Assembly (NCBI RefSeq): GCF_041103235.1
Contig: NZ_JBGCUN010000001.1
Span: 372,001-436,000, forward strand
DNA: 64,000 bases
Source: Yoonia sp. R2331
GTDB lineage: Bacteria; Pseudomonadota; Alphaproteobacteria; Rhodobacterales; Rhodobacteraceae
Direction of reading: 5' to 3'
Shown here: positions 16,286 through 25,749 of the stretch, in pieces
Layout of the letters: each line of letters opens with the position of its first letter
How positions within the stretch are numbered: the first letter of the stretch is position 1
The notes under the pieces: generated by a model
Seen by the model: only the letters and a program-made list of their open reading frames with translations
Databases searched by the model: none
Told to the model about the DNA's origin: nothing
Position numbers and translations under genes: made by a program

Positions 16286-17445
16286 GACGTGACCCTTGCA
16301 TCGTCGATGTAGTCCCACACTGGCGCATAACCGAGCCCAGGAAGTTCCGGCAGTGCGACGTAGCCTTCGGCGTCCATCGGATCACAGTTGCGTTCCAGAT
16401 AGGGGTGCGGCGCGTCATAGTCGACACCAGGGGCCAGAAGACCTTTTTCATACCATTCGCTTGTGTCCTCAGACGTGGCACCCATGACCTGTAGGTTGCC
16501 CCACCCTGCCATGTGGATTTCGCAGCGTTGGCCAAATGCCTCGCACACAACCGCGGTCTTGCGGCAACCCGTCACCCCGCCGCGTCGGATATCCATCCGG
16601 CTCATGTCTGATGCGCCTTGCAGGATCCATTCCGCACGGGTGAAGACACCACCGGCTGCTATTTCGGGGGCAAGGATCGGGATGGACAATTCGCGGCAAA
16701 GACGCCGATAGCTTTCGACGCGATACTCGGGCATCGGATGTTCGAACCAGTAGAAGTCCAGCCGCTCCAACTCTCGCCCGACTTTTATGGTTTCTTCGAT
16801 CGTGTGATAGGTGCCCCAGACATCATACATCAGCACCATGTCAGGCCCCACCGCTTCGCGGACCAGATTGATCGTTTCGATATCCGCGCGGATGTTGGAA
16901 GGGCGGCCATTTGTAGGCTTGCCTGTGTCTGGGTTCCAAAAGTAGTGCGGGTGGATTTTGTAGGCGCGGTACCCTTCGGCCTGACACGCCAGTGCGTGTT
17001 CTGCATAGACTTGGGGCTGACCGATGTTGGGATAAGTGGAGGCATAGGCAGGCACTTTGTCGCGCGCACCCCCCATCAGCTTGTAGACCGGCAGGCCCGC
17101 GTGGCGACCCGCTAAATCCCACAAGGCGCAGTCAATCACGCTTTGTGCCACTTCCGGTATGTTGCGCACCCACATCCATTTCCAGATCAACTCTCGGTCG
17201 AACGGGTCGGCGCCCAGGATCATGTCTCGGACCTGACCTTCGATCAGGCGTTGTTCATCCGGTGTCATGCCGTCCTGATCGCCGTGCTTGCCGCCGCCAA
17301 AGAAGTAGCCGGTTAGCCCTTCGTCGGTGTCGATGCAGGTTACTGTCTGGATCACGTCTGCCTGCGGTTTGAGGACCGCGTGACCGATGTCCCAGCGGTC
17401 GGCATGGGTCTTGAACCGCAACACCCTGACATCGGAAATCTTCAT
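16282..17445 (-). CDS. Enolase-superfamily acid sugar dehydratase (mandelate racemase type)
   Basis: This 387-residue protein shows a full mandelate-racemase-type active site: K163-I-H165 on the second strand, metal ligands D208 (MYDVWG), E235 (WFEHPMP) and E261 (APEIAAG), and a D285/H311 dyad ([16 protein letters not shown]). Such enzymes dehydrate aldonates to 2-keto-3-deoxy acids. Context suggests L-fuconate, L-rhamnonate or a related aldonate. The K-x-H second-strand motif differs from the usual K-x-K, so the substrate may be unusual. It overlaps the mutarotase and the transporter ATPase genes by four bases each. Confidence 0.85.
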   Translation of the reverse strand: MKISDVRVLRFKTHADRWDIGHAVLKPQADVIQTVTCIDTDEGLTGYFFGGGKHGDQDGMTPDEQRLIEGQVRDMILGADPFDRELIWKWMWVRNIPEVAQSVIDCALWDLAGRHAGLPVYKLMGGARDKVPAYASTYPNIGQPQVYAEHALACQAEGYRAYKIHPHYFWNPDTGKPTNGRPSNIRADIETINLVREAVGPDMVLMYDVWGTYHTIEETIKVGRELERLDFYWFEHPMPEYRVESYRRLCRELSIPILAPEIAAGGVFTRAEWILQGASDMSRMDIRRGGVTGCRKTAVVCEAFGQRCEIHMAGWGNLQVMGATSEDTSEWYEKGLLAPGVDYDAPHPYLERNCDPMDAEGYVALPELPGLGYAPVWDYIDDARVTS

Positions 17446-18512
17446 GCCGCGGCCATGCCTCCGGACAGGGATTCTTCTGTTTTAGCATCAAAGCAGTGCA
17501 GCTTGCCGGGTTCGACTGCCAGGTGGACGGTGTCGCCCGGAGAAAGTGTGACGCGGTCGCGGGTCGTAAAGACAATAGGGGTATCACCGACCTTGAGCAT
17601 CACTTGTGTCTCTGCACCTGTCGGTTCGATCAGAGAAACCCGAGCGGGCAGGCCAGCGTCGCTAAGGCGGATATCTTCGGGACGGAAGCCCGCGGTCACA
17701 TCTTGTCCTTCGGCAACCCCCTGAGGCGCGGGGCCAATGTCTTCACTTGCCAGTGTCACAATCCGTCCACCCGAAGCGCGCGCAGGCACGAAGTTCATGG
17801 ACGGCGAGCCAATGAAACCGGCGACAAAAACGCTGGCGGGGTTGTCGTAGAGATCAAGCGGAGAGCCGATCTGTTCGACGTGACCGCCGCGCATCACAAC
17901 GATCTTGTCGGCCATGGTCATGGCTTCGATCTGATCGTGCGTGACGTAGACCGTGGTGGTTTTCAACCGCTGATGCAGTTCCTTGATCTCTGATCGCATC
18001 TGCACGCGCAGTTTGGCGTCGAGGTTTGAAAGCGGCTCATCGAACAAAAAGACCTTGGGATCACGCACAATGGCCCGGCCCATCGCGACGCGCTGGCGCT
18101 GACCGCCCGATAGCTGTCTGGGATAACGGTCCAGCAGAGGTGTGAGGTCCAGAATGTCGGCGGCGGCACGCACCTTGCGATCCTGCTCTTCTTTTGGGAC
18201 CTTCGCCAAGCGCAGAGAGAATGCCATGTTCTTGGCCACGCTCATATGCGGGTAGAGGGCGTAGTTTTGAAACACCATGGCGATGTCACGCTCTTTTGGC
18301 TGGCGCGTATTGATCACGTCACCGTCCAGCATGATGTCGCCGTTGCTGATCGTCTCGAGCCCCGCGATTGACCGCAAGAGCGTGGACTTGCCGCAGCCCG
18401 ACGGGCCAACGAGGACAGTGAATTCGCCGTCTTCGATTTCAAGATCAATTCCATGCAGCACTTCAACGGCGCCATAAGACTTGCGGATGTTTTTCAGGGT
18501 AACAGATCCCAT
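17442..18512 (-). CDS. Carbohydrate ABC transporter ATP-binding protein (UgpC/MalK type)
   Basis: This 356-residue ATPase drives the importer encoded upstream. Walker [10 protein letters not shown] is at residues 36-44, the signature is [14 protein letters not shown], Walker B is [13 protein letters not shown] and the H-loop is [11 protein letters not shown]-terminal MalK-type regulatory (TOBE) domain follows from about residue 240. It lies between the two enolase-superfamily genes and overlaps the first by four bases. Expected partners are the permeases at 19655-21393 and the binding protein at 21419-22735. Confidence 0.93.
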   Translation of the reverse strand: MGSVTLKNIRKSYGAVEVLHGIDLEIEDGEFTVLVGPSGCGKSTLLRSIAGLETISNGDIMLDGDVINTRQPKERDIAMVFQNYALYPHMSVAKNMAFSLRLAKVPKEEQDRKVRAAADILDLTPLLDRYPRQLSGGQRQRVAMGRAIVRDPKVFLFDEPLSNLDAKLRVQMRSEIKELHQRLKTTTVYVTHDQIEAMTMADKIVVMRGGHVEQIGSPLDLYDNPASVFVAGFIGSPSMNFVPARASGGRIVTLASEDIGPAPQGVAEGQDVTAGFRPEDIRLSDAGLPARVSLIEPTGAETQVMLKVGDTPIVFTTRDRVTLSPGDTVHLAVEPGKLHCFDAKTEESLSGGMAAA

Positions 18513-18515
18513 GGA

Positions 18516-19658
18516 TCAGGCTCCTTGCAGTGACATTGGGGAAAAGGCCTTGTCGGCCAGGTCAAAGGGCTGGTTTGCGGTGCGAGGTACAGGCGTCTGA
18601 CCGGCTTGAATGGCAGGGCGGGGTGCAATCAAACCATAGAGTGGTGAGGTGTCGCCACGGTCGACGAATTCCACCAGCGGATCGGTCTGACAGGTCGCCG
18701 CAAGGGCCAGCGCCCAGGGTTGTTCACAGCTGTTGTGAAGAATGACAGGGGTGTCTGCTGCGTCGGCCATCGCCAGTATGCGCATTGCTTCGGTGATGCC
18801 GCCGGCCCAGGCCACATCAGGTTGCAAGATGCCGGCAAGGCCTTCGCGCATCAGTTCCGCGCAATCGGCGCGCGAGAAGGCGAAGTTTCCCAGTGCGAGC
18901 GGCAGGGCGGGATCCATTTCGGCGCGTACACGGGCCATACCTTCGATATCGTTCGGCGGCAGCGGGTCTTCGATCCAGGCCAATGGTAGGTCCCTTGCGG
19001 CCTCAGCAAAGCGCAGTGTGTAATCTGCATCCCAGGCCATGAAGGCGTCGATCATGATCGGCACATCCGGCCCGGCAGCTTCTGCGAAACGCTGCATCAG
19101 GGCGATGTTCTCTGCCAGCCCATCAGCGCCCGCTTCCGGGCCGAAAGGCGCGGCTGCCTTAAGGCCATGCCATCCCGCACCGGCCAATGCCTCGGGGCGT
19201 GGGGTGGTGGCATAGGTGTGCAGATGCGTTGCTTCCGATCCGCCAAGCAGATCGACCAGCGGTCGACCCTTTTGGTTGCAGCGCAGATCCCACAACGCGA
19301 TGTCGATGGCCGCGACCGCCATCATGGCAAAGCCGGACCTGTCGTTGGGCAACAGCGCCGCCACCATCTGTCCCCAAATGGTTTCGATCTCGTCTGCGTC
19401 TTGTCCCTGCAACAGCCGAGACAAATGTGTATTCACGATCATCTCGACGATTTCACCGCCATTGGTGCAGGACCAGCCGAGCGTGCCGTCGGTATCTTCG
19501 ATGCGCACGAACACTTTTTTCGTGGGCCACATCCAACTGGCGCGCTGCTCGGCAAATTGCGGGAACCGCGACATGGGAGAGGCCACGCGAGAGGTCTGCA
19601 ACTTCTGCTTCTGAAAGCCGCAATCGATGGCCCGTGCAGTGATGTTGGCGATGGTCAT
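18516..19658 (-). CDS. RhmD-like enolase-superfamily protein with an altered metal ligand
   Basis: This 380-residue protein resembles L-rhamnonate dehydratase along its length: ASPMSRFPQF near residue 26, TTPRPEALAGAG at 151, and ILQPDVAWAGG at 277. D204 (MIDAFM) and E230 (AWIEDPLPP) match two metal ligands, and H308 (VILHNS) matches the catalytic histidine region. The third ligand, glutamate in the GEHHG motif of RhmD, aligns with N258 in LGNFAF. It may still bind metal through asparagine or may have another activity. It overlaps the permease gene by four bases and is separated from ugpC by three. Confidence 0.78.
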   Translation of the reverse strand: MTIANITARAIDCGFQKQKLQTSRVASPMSRFPQFAEQRASWMWPTKKVFVRIEDTDGTLGWSCTNGGEIVEMIVNTHLSRLLQGQDADEIETIWGQMVAALLPNDRSGFAMMAVAAIDIALWDLRCNQKGRPLVDLLGGSEATHLHTYATTPRPEALAGAGWHGLKAAAPFGPEAGADGLAENIALMQRFAEAAGPDVPIMIDAFMAWDADYTLRFAEAARDLPLAWIEDPLPPNDIEGMARVRAEMDPALPLALGNFAFSRADCAELMREGLAGILQPDVAWAGGITEAMRILAMADAADTPVILHNSCEQPWALALAATCQTDPLVEFVDRGDTSPLYGLIAPRPAIQAGQTPVPRTANQPFDLADKAFSPMSLQGA

Positions 19659-20512
19659 CCCTTGACCGCCCCGGCGAGCAGGCCTCGGGTGAAGTATCGC
19701 TGGCCAAAGAAGAAGACGAGCATGATTGGCAAGGCCACAATGGTCGCGGCAGCGCCGACGAACTGAAATTCCAGCGTGAAGAGTTCAACAAAACTCGCCA
19801 GGCCGATTGTGACCGTCTTGTTCTCGTTGGATTCCATTAGGATCGAGGCAAACGCAAATTCTGACCATGCGCCGACAAAGTGCCACATCGCTGCTGTTAT
19901 CAATGCAGGGGTTGCAAGCGGAAGGACCACCATCACCATGCTCTGCAGTCGGGTGGCGCCATCCATCATTGCGCTTTCTTCGAGCTCGCGCGGGATTTCA
20001 CGCAAGGACGAGGCGATGATCCACGTCGCAAACGGCAGACCAAAGGCGCTGTAAAGAAGGACAAGGCCGATCAGGCTGTCTTGGAGGTTGAGACTGTTCA
20101 TCAAACGATACGTCGGCAAGAGCAACGCCGCCCCTTGAAACATCCGGCTGATCAGCAATCCGCCCAGGATCAGGTCACGACCCGGAAAGTTCAGGCGGGC
20201 AAATGCGTAGCCCGCGAGCGTACCGAAAAAGACAACAAGGACGGTTGAGGTGATCGCAACAAAAAAGCTGTTTGAGATCAGGCGTGGCCAATCCAGAAGC
20301 TGACCTTTTTGATGCGTGTCCGAAAACAGCGCTGCATAGGCTTCAAGCGTAGGGGCCTCGGGCCAGAAAGCCACTGGCAGTTGCACCAGTTCTGCTTCGG
20401 ATTTGAACGATGCAAGGAACAGCCAGAAAACCGGAAACAGGACATAAACGGCGATGACCAGACCGACCAGACTAAGCCCGATCCAATACCATGTGCGCGG
20501 TGTCTCGTTCAT
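19655..20512 (-). CDS. Carbohydrate ABC transporter permease (MalG type)
   Basis: This 285-residue inner-membrane permease starts with MNETPRTWYW and has about six transmembrane helices. The EAA loop that contacts the ATPase is visible as ELEESAMMDGATRLQSMVMVVLPLA. The start at 20512 overlaps the preceding permease stop by four bases; the long upstream open frame is rejected because it is antisense-like arginine-rich sequence. It pairs with the MalF-type permease at 20509-21393. Confidence 0.92.
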   Translation of the reverse strand: MNETPRTWYWIGLSLVGLVIAVYVLFPVFWLFLASFKSEAELVQLPVAFWPEAPTLEAYAALFSDTHQKGQLLDWPRLISNSFFVAITSTVLVVFFGTLAGYAFARLNFPGRDLILGGLLISRMFQGAALLLPTYRLMNSLNLQDSLIGLVLLYSAFGLPFATWIIASSLREIPRELEESAMMDGATRLQSMVMVVLPLATPALITAAMWHFVGAWSEFAFASILMESNENKTVTIGLASFVELFTLEFQFVGAAATIVALPIMLVFFFGQRYFTRGLLAGAVKG

Positions 20513-21393
20513 TGTGCGCCCTCCGATGCCCAGGACCGTCGATTGATATAGAGGTACAGTCCGACAATTGAGGCCAGCATCACCAGGTTCACCACGGACA
20601 TGGCGGAGGCGACGCCCCAGTTGAAGAATTCGAAGCTTTGCTGGTAAATGTAGGTCGCCATGATTTGGCTGGAGTTTGCGGGGCCGCCACCTGTCATGAT
20701 CCAGGGCAGGGCGAATTCTGCGGTGATCCAGATCATCGAGATCACGGTCACAGCGGTCAGCGAAAAGGCGATATTCGGTAGGACGACAAAGCGGAAGCGT
20801 TCGAAGGCCGTTGCGCCATCCATACGTGCGGCTTCCAGTTGGTCGTCCGGGACAGACCGGATTGCCGCGCAAAGGATCAACGCCACCAAAGGCATCTTGC
20901 GCCAGATCAGGACCACCACAAGCGTCCACATCACAGTGTCAGGGTTGCCCAGGAATGAAACCGTTCCCTCGGTCATTCCGGTGCTTTCCAGCGTTTGGCC
21001 GATGATGCCGACTTGGCCGTGTAGCATCCATTTCCAGGCCATGGCGGTCACCACATCGGGCAACACCCATGGCAGAAGAATCAAGGCGCGCAGCCATGTT
21101 GTCATTTTGCTGTCGACCGCAAGAAAGGTTCCAACACCAAGACCAACTGTGACGCATAGGATCGTGCCGCCAACAATCCAGATCGCGGTGTTTTTCATCA
21201 CGGTCCAAAAGACGGGATCGTTAAAGAGCGCGTCGAAATTCGAGAGCGTTCCAAAGCCACGTTCCTGTCCCATGACGACTTGCGTCAGGCTCAACGTGGC
21301 CACGTTGTAAGTTGGCCCGACGACGAAGGCGAGAACAGCCGCCACCACAGGCAATATCATGAAATACGCCAAGCGGCGGTCATTCGGCATCAT
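20509..21393 (-). CDS. Carbohydrate ABC transporter permease (MalF type)
   Basis: This 294-residue permease has six predicted helices, opening with LAYFMILPVVAAVLAFVVG. The EAA loop reads DQLEAARMDGATAFERFRFVVLP. The start at 21393 could be either of two adjacent ATGs. It follows the binding-protein gene by 25 bases. That gap contains no usable hairpin, unlike the other binding-protein/permease junctions in the window. Confidence 0.92.
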   Translation of the reverse strand: MMPNDRRLAYFMILPVVAAVLAFVVGPTYNVATLSLTQVVMGQERGFGTLSNFDALFNDPVFWTVMKNTAIWIVGGTILCVTVGLGVGTFLAVDSKMTTWLRALILLPWVLPDVVTAMAWKWMLHGQVGIIGQTLESTGMTEGTVSFLGNPDTVMWTLVVVLIWRKMPLVALILCAAIRSVPDDQLEAARMDGATAFERFRFVVLPNIAFSLTAVTVISMIWITAEFALPWIMTGGGPANSSQIMATYIYQQSFEFFNWGVASAMSVVNLVMLASIVGLYLYINRRSWASEGAQ

Positions 21394-21418
21394 CGTCGGG
21401 CCCCCTTGGGAGGTAAAG

Positions 21419-22735
21419 TTAACCGCGGATCAGGTCGATTTGAGCCTGCGCGGCGGTGGTTGCGTCATCAAGCGCTTGTTGCGGCGTCTTCTGGCCCAAC
21501 ACGGCTTCCTGAATGGCGGTGCCAAGTGCGGATTCGATGGCAGAGACGCCGATGAACCGCGGCATTGGGGCCGCGCCTTCGAACAATGTGCCCGCGTTGT
21601 AGGCCTCGACCCAGTTGGGCCACACCTCTTCGAGTTCCGCATTGTCCCAAGCGGCCTTGCCGGCAGGAATTCGCGCCACCTCGGGCTGTCCGCCCCAGAT
21701 TTCCAACTGTTCGTCCTGCGACCAGAAATCGAGGTACTCGACAGCGGCTTCGGGGTTCTCGGCGCGCGACGACACCATCAGGATCGCGGTTGGATCCATG
21801 ATCGCATTCACCGGGGAGAAGGCACCGGTTGGGGTGTCCGGGCGTGGGAATGGCACGCCGGTCCAGCGCACATCCTCTGACACACCCCATGGTGTGTTCA
21901 GCCACGACAGACCGATCCACATGGCCGAACGCCCCTGACCGAACAATTGCGCTGTATCGCGGAAGAATGTCTCTGTCAGCGAAGTGGCAGGTGGCGTTGA
22001 GCCGTCTGCGATCAGATCGACATAGAGCTGCAAGGCATCCACGACACCGGCGTCGTTCAGCGTGACCTTGCCGGTTTCCTCGTCAAAGATACGTCCGCCA
22101 TTCGCATAGGCGATGCCTTCAAAGATATTGATATCGACCGGCGCTGTTGTCGCGGGGAACGCGAGGCCTGGGCGGTCAGGTTTGGTCATTGCCTTGGCGT
22201 ATTCGCGCAGTTCTTCCCATGTGGCCGGCGGACGGTCGAAGCCGGCCTCTTCCAGCGCGTCAAGGTTGACGGCAAGGAAGCTGGCCATGTCGACATAAGT
22301 TGGCAGGCCATAAAGCTTGCCGTCATGCATGCCGGATTCCAGCACCTCTGGCACGATCCGCTCTTTCCAGCCGTCGATCTTGTCCGATGCGATGTCATCA
22401 AGAGGCTGGATCATGTCAAAGCCGGCAAATTCAGGAATGTCCTGACCAAATGCGATGATCACGTCCGCAAGGCGCCGCGTCTGGAAACCTGCCAGGATTT
22501 TCTGGCGGCGAATCTGTCCATTAAAGTAAGAGTAGTCGAGGTTGATATCCGGGTGAGCGGCAGTGAAGGCGTCATTGCGCGACGCCCAGTTTTCGACCTC
22601 GGTGGGCGTGCCCCCGAATTTCCAAACCGACACGCTGCCAGAGGCAGCATGCGCCGGGCGCAACGGCGCGGCGGCGGCGATTGCTGCTGCGGCAGTTGTG
22701 CCCATGAAACGGCGTCTGTTGATTGAATTGTTCAT
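21419..22735 (-). CDS. Carbohydrate ABC transporter substrate-binding protein with Tat signal
   Basis: This 438-residue family 1 extracellular solute-binding protein carries a twin-arginine signal: NRRRFMGT at residues 6-13, a hydrophobic stretch and an AHA-A cleavage region near residue 30. Export in folded form through Tat is expected. The mature part has SVSVWKFGGTP and the usual two-lobed layout. It leads a minus-strand unit of importer plus deoxysugar-acid enzymes, so the ligand is probably L-rhamnose, L-fucose or an oligomer. The promoter region is shared with the divergent LacI gene. Confidence 0.9.
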   Translation of the reverse strand: MNNSINRRRFMGTTAAAAIAAAAPLRPAHAASGSVSVWKFGGTPTEVENWASRNDAFTAAHPDINLDYSYFNGQIRRQKILAGFQTRRLADVIIAFGQDIPEFAGFDMIQPLDDIASDKIDGWKERIVPEVLESGMHDGKLYGLPTYVDMASFLAVNLDALEEAGFDRPPATWEELREYAKAMTKPDRPGLAFPATTAPVDINIFEGIAYANGGRIFDEETGKVTLNDAGVVDALQLYVDLIADGSTPPATSLTETFFRDTAQLFGQGRSAMWIGLSWLNTPWGVSEDVRWTGVPFPRPDTPTGAFSPVNAIMDPTAILMVSSRAENPEAAVEYLDFWSQDEQLEIWGGQPEVARIPAGKAAWDNAELEEVWPNWVEAYNAGTLFEGAAPMPRFIGVSAIESALGTAIQEAVLGQKTPQQALDDATTAAQAQIDLIRG

Positions 22736-22785
22736 TTCTTCCTCCCAGTCGTTCAGGGGTTGTCCCTGGAATCTTTGATGCTATT

Positions 22786-22838
22786 CGTGTGTCATTTCGT
22801 ATTGACGTACGTTAGGGGCAATGATACTCGTATGTCAA
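22786..22838. promoter_or_regulatory. Repeated CGTRTGTCAA half-sites, probable LacI operator region
   Basis: TTGACGTACG (22802-22811) and CGTATGTCAA (22829-22838) form an inverted repeat matching at 9 of 10 positions, and CGTGTGTCAT (22786-22795) is a third related copy. All lie between the binding-protein gene and the divergent LacI gene. They could bind the LacI protein and control both units, which is inferred. Confidence 0.5.
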
Positions 22839-22905
22839 CGATGTTTTTTGCAACTTTCTTTCAGGGCAACCCCAGGTCGATGCAATCCATGTGGAGGGCA
22901 AATTG

Positions 22906-23925
22906 ATGGCGGTTGGTGCAAAGAGACCGATCACGCTGAAGGATGTTTCTAAGGCTGTGGGCCTCTCATTGATCACGGTGTCTCGTGCCTTGCGGCAGCC
23001 TGACACGGTGCACCCCGACACCCGCGAGCGGATACAAAATACAATTGTGGAGCTGGGGTATGTCCCCAATCTTGCCGCGCGTTCGCTGGTCTCGAAGCGC
23101 TCTGACATGGTTGGCGTTGTTGTGCCGATTCTCGCCAGCTCGCTGTTTTCGGATTTCGCCGAAGGGATCACTGCCGAACTGGACGCGCATGGTTTGCGCA
23201 TGCTTCTGGCCGTATCAAACTGGTCGCCCGAGGCTGAAGAGGATGCGGTGCGTACATTCATTGCACGGCAAGCAGATGCCATCATCCTCACGGGATTTTC
23301 GCACACCGAAGGCACCCGGAATATGCTGGAACGCTATGATGGACCGGTTATCGAGGCTTGGAACATTGCCGACGACGTGATCGATTGTGCCGTTGGCTTT
23401 GACAATCATGCCGCGACGGTCGACATGACGCGATACCTTATCGACAAAGGTTATCGGAACATCGTCATGGTTGGCGGGGCCGCAATCCATAACGATCAGG
23501 CCTCTGACCGGACACGCGGCTTCAAGGATGCGATGCGCGCTGCCGGGCGCAACATTGAACCGGACACGATCACCGAATTTGACAATCCGGCCACCCTCGA
23601 AGCGGGGGGGCCAATCATTGAAGCGCTGATGCAACGCGCGAACCCGCCGGATGCTGTCTTTTTCCTTGCTGAACTGCCCGCGCAGGGCGCGATGCTGTGG
23701 TGCATGTCACATGGCGTGCGGGTGCCAGAGGATGTGGCCATTGCGGGGTTTGGTGACCTTAGCATCTCATCGCTTCTGCCGGTCCCGATGACGACAGTGC
23801 GCATTCCCGGCCATACCATCGGAACCCAGTCCGCTAAGTTGGTTCATTCCCGACTAGACAGCGGCAACACCGACCAAACGGTGCATGACATCGGCTACAC
23901 ATTGCAAATCAGGAAAAGCACATGA
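22906..23925 (+). CDS. LacI-family regulator of the deoxyhexose cluster
   Basis: This 339-residue protein has the helix-turn-helix ITLKDVSKAVGLSLITVSRA in its first 30 residues and a sugar-binding-protein-like domain from about residue 65. The start at 22906 is chosen because GGAGGG lies 8 bases upstream; a GTG at 22891 would place that site inside the gene. It is the first gene of a plus-strand unit continuing with a Gfo/Idh/MocA dehydrogenase, an SDR and a lactonase. It probably controls both divergent units. Confidence 0.88.
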   Translation: MAVGAKRPITLKDVSKAVGLSLITVSRALRQPDTVHPDTRERIQNTIVELGYVPNLAARSLVSKRSDMVGVVVPILASSLFSDFAEGITAELDAHGLRMLLAVSNWSPEAEEDAVRTFIARQADAIILTGFSHTEGTRNMLERYDGPVIEAWNIADDVIDCAVGFDNHAATVDMTRYLIDKGYRNIVMVGGAAIHNDQASDRTRGFKDAMRAAGRNIEPDTITEFDNPATLEAGGPIIEALMQRANPPDAVFFLAELPAQGAMLWCMSHGVRVPEDVAIAGFGDLSISSLLPVPMTTVRIPGHTIGTQSAKLVHSRLDSGNTDQTVHDIGYTLQIRKST

Positions 23926-23956
23926 CATTGGATTCAAACCCTTACTGGGTGATGGC

Positions 23957-25012
23957 ATGTTGAAGGCCGCTATTATCGGGGCAGGGCATTTCGCCTATCG
24001 CATGCACATTCCAGTTCTGGCGGCGCGCAGCGAAGTGACGCTTGATAGCGTGTGCCGTCTGGGACGGGACGAACTGGACCTCATTCGCGACGAATTTGGC
24101 TTTGCTTTTGCAACCGAGAACTGGCGCGACGTTCTTGACCGCGACATCGACATTGTGGTCATCGCCTCTCCTCATGATCTGCATTACGAGCAGGCCCGCG
24201 CCTTTCTTGAGAAGGGCTGCCATGTTCTGGTGGAAAAACCCATGTCCCTCGATCCTGACGAGGCGTGGAGCCTTGTTGACGTGGAAAGTCGCTCGAAGGG
24301 CGAGCTGCTGGTGGCCTATGGCTGGAACTATAAGGATGGTTTCACGCAGATTCGTGACTTTGCGGCCCGCATTGGAACCATTGAGCATGTCGTCTGCCAC
24401 ATGGCGTCATTCACGCGCGGGATATTTTCGGGTGGTGGCATGGAGCGGTGGAAGCATATCGCTATCCAACCTGACCGAAGCACTTGGGAGGCCCCCGATC
24501 AGGGCGGCGGTTATGCTTTTGGGCAGCTGTCGCACGCGCTTGGCATTCTGTTCTGGGCTACTGACTTGCGTGCCGCCTCGGTGCAGGCGTCGGTTTTTCA
24601 GGCCCCCAGCACCATCGACCTGCACGACGCTGCGGCGGTGAGGTTCACCAACGGGGCCACAGGTGTCTTTTCAGGCAGTTGCGGTGTCCCCGAGGGGCAC
24701 GGATTTGAAGTCGACATCCGGCTTTATGGGGACAAGGGATCGCTTGTGCTCGACATTGAGACTGAACGATTGGTCTTGAAAACCGCAGACGGCAAGACCG
24801 AGATCGCGCCCGTCACGCCCGGCGCCTGGCGCTATAGCTGCGAAGGCCCCGCTAACCGATTGGTGGACATCGCATTGGGGCAGGGCAGCAACGAAAGCCC
24901 CGGCAATGTTGGCGCGCGCGCAGTAGAGGCGCTGCACGCGCTCTTAAGCTCAAGCGAGGCGGGCGGCGCTCCTTTTGATATTTCGCAGAACGAAAAGGCA
25001 GAAATCGAATGA
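23957..25012 (+). CDS. Gfo/Idh/MocA-family sugar dehydrogenase
   Basis: This 351-residue protein begins MLKAAIIGAGHFAYRMHIP, an NAD(P)-binding Rossmann start, and contains HVLVEKPMS with the family EKP motif. The C-terminal half is the usual alpha/beta substrate domain. Members oxidise sugar hydroxyls. Here it may act as the first sugar dehydrogenase of the oxidative route, or on a side substrate. The start at 23957 is preferred because the Rossmann fold begins there; an upstream ATG at 23885 overlaps lacI. It overlaps the SDR gene by four bases. Confidence 0.85.
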   Translation: MLKAAIIGAGHFAYRMHIPVLAARSEVTLDSVCRLGRDELDLIRDEFGFAFATENWRDVLDRDIDIVVIASPHDLHYEQARAFLEKGCHVLVEKPMSLDPDEAWSLVDVESRSKGELLVAYGWNYKDGFTQIRDFAARIGTIEHVVCHMASFTRGIFSGGGMERWKHIAIQPDRSTWEAPDQGGGYAFGQLSHALGILFWATDLRAASVQASVFQAPSTIDLHDAAAVRFTNGATGVFSGSCGVPEGHGFEVDIRLYGDKGSLVLDIETERLVLKTADGKTEIAPVTPGAWRYSCEGPANRLVDIALGQGSNESPGNVGARAVEALHALLSSSEAGGAPFDISQNEKAEIE

Positions 25013-25749
25013 AACAGTTTCAAGACCAACTTGCCGTTGTCACCGGCGGCGCACAGGGGATCGGGCGCGCGGTGGCGGACAGGCTCGCCGCGGGTGGCGC
25101 GCGGGTCGCGCTGTGGGATCGCGATGCCGACTTATGCAAGCAAGCCGCGGCTGAAATTGGCGGCGGAGCAACGGCACATGCCGTTGATATTGCGGACTGG
25201 TCGAGTGTCGAAGCCGCGGCAAAGGCCACGCTCGCGCCCGGCGCACCGATTGCCATTATGGTCAACTCTGCCGGTGTCGCGGGGTCAAACGGACCACTTG
25301 CTGAATACCCCGTGGACGAATTTCGCGCGATTACCGAAATCAACCTTTTGGGCACCTTTCACGTCAACCGTGCGGTCGTGCCTTCGATGACCGCCGCAGG
25401 CTACGGACGGATCGTGAATATCGCGTCCGTCGCTGGCAAGGACGGCAATCCGAACGCTTCGGCCTATTCCGCGTCCAAGGCTGCTGTGATGGGGTTGACC
25501 AAATCGCTGGGCAAAGAACTGGCTGACCTCGACATTGCTGTGAACTGTGTCACCCCGGCTGCCGCTCGCACCCGGATTTTTGACCAGATGAGCCAGGAGC
25601 ACATTGACTATATGCTTTCCAAAATCCCGCGCGGGCGTTTTCTGGAACTTGATGAGGCTGCCGCGATGATTGCTTGGCTTTGTTCCCCAGAAAACAGTTT
25701 CACAACCGGCGCTGTGTTCGATCTGTCCGGCGGGCGGGCGACCTATTGA
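25009..25749 (+). CDS. Short-chain dehydrogenase/reductase, probable 2-keto-3-deoxy sugar acid or deoxyhexose dehydrogenase
   Basis: This 246-residue classical SDR has the cofactor motif GGAQGIG near residue 13, NSAG further on, and the catalytic serine and Y-x-x-x-K in NIASVAG and AYSASKAAV. The C terminus (FTTGAVFDLSGGRATY) is typical. In the oxidative L-fucose/L-rhamnose route an SDR converts the 2-keto-3-deoxy acid to the 2,4-diketo acid, feeding the FAH hydrolase. It could instead oxidise the free sugar. Its stop overlaps the TTG start of the lactonase gene. Confidence 0.85.
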   Translation: MKQFQDQLAVVTGGAQGIGRAVADRLAAGGARVALWDRDADLCKQAAAEIGGGATAHAVDIADWSSVEAAAKATLAPGAPIAIMVNSAGVAGSNGPLAEYPVDEFRAITEINLLGTFHVNRAVVPSMTAAGYGRIVNIASVAGKDGNPNASAYSASKAAVMGLTKSLGKELADLDIAVNCVTPAAARTRIFDQMSQEHIDYMLSKIPRGRFLELDEAAAMIAWLCSPENSFTTGAVFDLSGGRATY

